Assembly: GCA_964001155.1 (NCBI GenBank)
Contig: CAXFCD010000133.1
Coordinates: 1-18,517, forward strand
Direction of reading: 5' to 3'
DNA from: CAXFCD01 sp964001155
GTDB taxonomy: Bacteria; Fidelibacterota; Marinisomatia; Marinisomatales; UBA1611
Length of the DNA stretch: 18,517 nucleotides
The translations under genes and the position numbers were made by a program. The notes beneath the pieces were generated by a model. The model was not told where the DNA came from, ran no database searches, and saw only the letters and a list, made by a program, of their open reading frames with translations. The first letter of the stretch is position 1. Each line of letters opens with the position of its first letter. Positions 16,151 to 18,517 of the stretch are shown here, piece by piece.

Positions 16151-17320
16151 TCAAGCAGTTTGACGCCTACGTTGAATTAAAAACCAACCTGCAATCACAC
16201 CTGGAATCAAACTGGAAGCCATCACCGGGAATACCATTTCCACAGAATAATGGTCAGCAATCCATCCGCCAATGGCCGGCGCAATGCCACCAATGCCAAA
16301 GCTTAAAAAGAAACTAATGCCATACCCCAATCCTCGGTGAGAACTTGGCGTCAAATCCGCTAAAAGTGCGTTGGAAACAGGCTGATTTAAAAAATAGACA
16401 ATCCCAAGAAAAATACTTGCGATGAACAAAGCCCAACCATTTGTGTAACCCATAATGGCCATAAAAGGCATATTCAAAATAATTATGAAAAATAGTAATG
16501 TTGACCTTTTGTACTTATCACCAAAATAGCCGCCAATGGTTTGACCAATAATGCCGCTTAAAAAGACCAGTGTCGTAAAGATCCCGGCTTTCAATGTTTC
16601 AGGGAAATAGGAAAAAACACCTTCTGTTTGCATCCCGAATAAGGTTGGCATGAATGTGGTGAATCCGCCAAAGGAGAATCCCAAAGTAATCGCCATGATA
16701 TAATATAGAATGATGGCAGGTTTATCGGTGACTTCCAGCGTTTGGGGAATATTGTTTTCCACAGGCTGCTTTCGTCGGTGAATCATGGTAAAGGTGACAA
16801 ATGCTAGAATCAGTTGCAATCCGATCCAAACTAAGTACGATGCCCGCCAAGAGCCAAATTCTGCCGTGAGTCCTGCAATAAATGGCCCTAAGGCCAATCC
16901 TGAAGAACCGGCAATCCCATGGACGGCCAATCCTTTACTTAAATTGGTGAGTCGGCGAGATAAAATGGTGAGTCCTGCAGGATGATAAATGGAGGAAGCG
17001 AGTCCCAGCAATCCTAAACCCAAAGTCATTTGAATTGGATCGTCCGCCAACACGAGTATGAGTCCACCCAAAGCTGACCCAAATTGATAAATTAACAATA
17101 GAGCACGTCCACCCAACTTCCCTTCCAATATCCCAGCTGGAATAGCACCCAACCCAAACATAAACGCACCGGCTGTGGCCATCATGCCCAGCACATCCAT
17201 CCCAAGGTCGAATTCATGGTGAAACAATAACATCAGTGTTGGGAACACCATCATCTGTGCATGGACAGCTAGATGAGAAAAGGCAGTAACGCCGACGACA
17301 ATATTATTTTCTTTATTCAT
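16151..17320 (-). CDS. Major facilitator superfamily transporter, Fsr-like branch possible
   Basis: A 389-residue polytopic protein with about twelve hydrophobic segments split by a polar central loop (about 181-200, HRRKQPVENNIPQ). MFS loop motifs occur after helix 2 (GILEGKLGGRALLL, 63-76) and at the equivalent place in the second half (GGYFGDKYKRSTLL, 263-276). The pattern FPTLMLLFHHEF (26-37), IYHPAGLTILSRR (111-123) and GLAVHGIAGSSGLALGP (130-146) resembles the fosmidomycin-resistance (Fsr) type of drug/metabolite exporter. The substrate is unknown. The ATG at 17320 is preceded by the rplS terminator with only two bases after the U-tract, so there is no normal leader; the only SD-like bases (AGGGG, 17334-17330) are within the terminator stem. 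selA follows after 35 nt that hold no tRNA. Confidence 0.88.
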   Translation of the reverse strand: MNKENNIVVGVTAFSHLAVHAQMMVFPTLMLLFHHEFDLGMDVLGMMATAGAFMFGLGAIPAGILEGKLGGRALLLIYQFGSALGGLILVLADDPIQMTLGLGLLGLASSIYHPAGLTILSRRLTNLSKGLAVHGIAGSSGLALGPFIAGLTAEFGSWRASYLVWIGLQLILAFVTFTMIHRRKQPVENNIPQTLEVTDKPAIILYYIMAITLGFSFGGFTTFMPTLFGMQTEGVFSYFPETLKAGIFTTLVFLSGIIGQTIGGYFGDKYKRSTLLFFIIILNMPFMAIMGYTNGWALFIASIFLGIVYFLNQPVSNALLADLTPSSHRGLGYGISFFLSFGIGGIAPAIGGWIADHYSVEMVFPVMASSLIPGVIAGWFLIQRRRQTA

Positions 17321-17322
17321 AT

Positions 17323-17363
17323 AAAAAAGCCCCTGCCAAAAACTTGCGCTTCCGGAGGGGCTT
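17323..17363 (-). terminator. Rho-independent terminator of the rimM-trmD-rplS operon, abutting the MFS gene
   Basis: On the minus strand AAGCCCCT (17363-17356) pairs perfectly with AGGGGCTT (17334-17327). Two more C-G pairs are possible across a bulged C. The right arm runs into six T residues (17328-17323), then AT and the ATG of the MFS gene. It lies 20 nt after the rplS stop (TAA, 17386-17384). A competing pairing is possible between CCAAACTTG (17377-17369) and CAAGTTTTTGG (17346-17336), with two bulged bases. It could not form as a simple hairpin at the same time as the terminator. Confidence 0.88.
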
Positions 17364-17383
17364 CAAATCAAGTTTGGTTGAAT

Positions 17384-17731
17384 TTACCGTTTTTCCTCGA
17401 TACGGGCAGCTTTTGAGCCTGTGACGTTTTTCAGGTAATTCAATTTCGCACGACGAACTTTTCCGCGACGTTTTACATCAATGGAAGCAATCATAGGCGA
17501 ATGGAGCGGGAATATCCGTTCCACACCAATGCCGTTTGTCACTTTCCGAACAGTAAAGGAAGCATCTAAGCTAGAGCCGCCGTGACGTGCAATGACAACG
17601 CCTTCGTATTTCTGGATACGTTCTTTATTTCCTTCCCGAACACGAACGTCAATTGCAACCGTATCTCCTGAATCAAATTCAGGAATATCCGTTTTTAAAA
17701 ATTCTTTTGTTGCTTCATGTACCTTATTCAT
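17384..17731 (-). CDS. rplS: 50S ribosomal protein bL19
   Basis: bL19 sits at the subunit interface of the large ribosomal subunit. The 115-residue protein has normal length and the family's conserved blocks: FDSGDTVAIDVRVREGNKERIQKYEGVVIAR (19-49), SFTVRKVTNGIGVERIFPLHSP (58-79) and RRGKVRRAKLNYLKN (88-102), ending in the basic SKAARIEEKR. The ATG at 17731 overlaps the trmD stop by 8 nt and has GGAG with a 7-nt spacer. trmD-rplS order is the classical ribosome-maturation operon. An intrinsic terminator follows 20 nt after the stop. Confidence 0.98.
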   Translation of the reverse strand: MNKVHEATKEFLKTDIPEFDSGDTVAIDVRVREGNKERIQKYEGVVIARHGGSSLDASFTVRKVTNGIGVERIFPLHSPMIASIDVKRRGKVRRAKLNYLKNVTGSKAARIEEKR

Positions 17732-18449
17732 GGTTTTTCTCCGATTCTTTCAATTTTTCAAAATTTTTCCAGAGATCAGGACGTTTTTCTTTCGTCCGTT
17801 TCTCTTTTTGTTCCTGTCGCCAGGCTTCAATTTTTCCATGATGGCCACCGATCAATACTTCCGGCACCGCCATCCCCTCGATCTCTCGAGGTTGTGTATA
17901 ATGCGGGTGATCCAATAGATCCTGCGAAAACGAGTCCGTCAGAGCTGAATCCAACCGATTCAATGTACCGGGCATCAGTCGAACGGCGCTGTCCAACATC
18001 ACCATGGCGGGAATCTCTCCGTTCGTCATGACAAAATCTCCCAAGGAATATTCCCGCGTCACATATTTCTCAATGACGCGTTCGTCAATTCCTTTGTAAT
18101 GTCCGCAAATGACAATAAGCTTTTCCAGTCGGCTGGTTTTCTCTGCAACCTTCTGATTCCAAGGTTCACCTTGGGGTGAAGGATACAGTATCTCCACACC
18201 TTCGGGTCCACCGACCAATTCGATGGCATGTTCAACGGCTTTAAAAAATGGTTCTGCCATCATGACCATTCCACTGCCACCACCAAAAGGTGCATCATCA
18301 ATTTGACGATAATTCCCCTTTCCAAAATCTCTGAGACTGATAATGTGGAATTTTACCACATCTTTCTCAACAGCTTTCCGAAGAATGCTATTTTGGATCA
18401 AGGTGTCTATAACATCCGGTACCGGTGTTATGACGGCGATTTGGTTCAA
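17724..18449 (-). CDS. trmD: tRNA (guanine-37-N1)-methyltransferase TrmD
   Basis: TrmD methylates G37 of tRNAs next to the anticodon using AdoMet, preventing +1 frameshifting. The 241-residue protein has DDAPFGGGSGMVM (51-63), ICGHYKGIDERV (114-125), REYSLGDFVMTNGEIPAM (132-149) forming the trefoil-knot AdoMet site, D172 in the DSF motif (likely catalytic Asp) and LLDHPHYTQP (178-187). The knot motif reads TNGE where TGGE or SGGE is usual. The start codon is TTG (18449-18447), overlapping the rimM stop as TTGA. Between the previous in-frame stop and this TTG I find no ATG or GTG, so the unusual start is well supported. There is no strong Shine-Dalgarno sequence, so translation is probably coupled to rimM. 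rplS overlaps the 3' end. Confidence 0.96.
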   Translation of the reverse strand: MNQIAVITPVPDVIDTLIQNSILRKAVEKDVVKFHIISLRDFGKGNYRQIDDAPFGGGSGMVMMAEPFFKAVEHAIELVGGPEGVEILYPSPQGEPWNQKVAEKTSRLEKLIVICGHYKGIDERVIEKYVTREYSLGDFVMTNGEIPAMVMLDSAVRLMPGTLNRLDSALTDSFSQDLLDHPHYTQPREIEGMAVPEVLIGGHHGKIEAWRQEQKEKRTKEKRPDLWKNFEKLKESEKNHE

Positions 18450-18517
18450 TCTAATAAACCATCCATGGGCGAGATCACAATGACACCTGTCTCATGATCC
18501 ACACCTTTGACCACTTC
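18446..18517 (-). CDS. rimM: C-terminal end of ribosome maturation factor RimM, cut by window edge
   Basis: The minus-strand frame from the window edge to the TGA at 18448-18446 encodes 23 residues ending IVISPMDGLLD. This matches the end of the RimM PRC-barrel domain, which typically finishes with an I-P-x-x-x-GLL(D/E) pattern. RimM binds S19 and helps 30S head maturation. Its position directly before trmD, with a 4-nt TTGA overlap, fits the conserved rpsP-rimM-trmD-rplS order. Identification relies on the short tail and on gene order. Confidence 0.75.
   Translation of the reverse strand, partial: EVVKGVDHETGVIVISPMDGLLD

Noticed and set aside
2477..18448. UGA read-through (selenoprotein) at the TGA-ending genes ruvX, MFS and rimM
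   Set aside because: Each ends at the family's normal C-terminus and I saw no homologous in-frame extension after the stop. The proximity of selA and selB alone is not evidence.
1..18517. Mobile elements, CRISPR arrays, phage or defence genes
   Set aside because: I saw no transposase, integrase, inverted-repeat pair or spaced direct repeats. The gene content is conserved housekeeping in continuous co-directional order.

Overview
All recognisable genes in this 18.5 kb window lie on the minus strand. They are tightly packed: most junctions are 1-30 nt overlaps or gaps of a few bases, and nothing credible lies on the plus strand. The DNA is moderately AT-rich by eye. The set is chromosomal housekeeping (translation, replication, repair, (p)ppGpp signalling, selenocysteine insertion, lipoprotein maturation) plus two envelope proteins, a DUF5683-like small protein and a PorV/PorQ-like outer-membrane barrel. 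That combination points to a Gram-negative bacterium of the FCB group (Fibrobacterota-Chlorobiota-Bacteroidota and relatives). Candidatus Marinimicrobia (SAR406) is my best guess, made from protein flavour only and not proven. I see no mobile element, prophage, CRISPR array, tRNA or rRNA.

In transcription order (high to low coordinates), the window starts with the end of rimM, then trmD (TTG start) and rplS, the classical ribosome-maturation operon. A strong intrinsic terminator follows rplS. Its U-tract ends 2 nt before the start codon of the next gene, an MFS transporter, leaving no room for a promoter in between.

The second block is MFS transporter, selA, selB, mutS and the PorV-like barrel gene. 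selA and selB make and deliver selenocysteine; selC and selD are not here. mutS and the barrel gene follow with short overlaps. A 107-nt gap then separates this block from the third.

The third block is yicC, gmk, rpoZ, family 4 uracil-DNA glycosylase, dnaB, rel, an HU/IHF-type protein, ruvX, lnt, a DUF5683-like gene and a partial EcfT-like membrane gene cut by the window edge. Its core resembles the gmk-rpoZ-spoT operon of enterobacteria, with a glycosylase and the replicative helicase inserted between rpoZ and rel. It therefore places guanylate supply, RNA polymerase omega, replication and (p)ppGpp metabolism in one run of genes.

Two start codons should be moved downstream of the longest reading frame because of well-placed Shine-Dalgarno sequences: rpoZ (7697) and mutS (12887). 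Several overlapping TAATG, ATGA or TTGA junctions lack a Shine-Dalgarno sequence and probably depend on translational coupling. I did not find an undescribed system. The points most worth a second look are the terminator/leader hairpin before the MFS gene, the rewired gmk-rpoZ-rel neighbourhood with an omega lacking the MAR start, and the acidic insertion in the PorV-like barrel.
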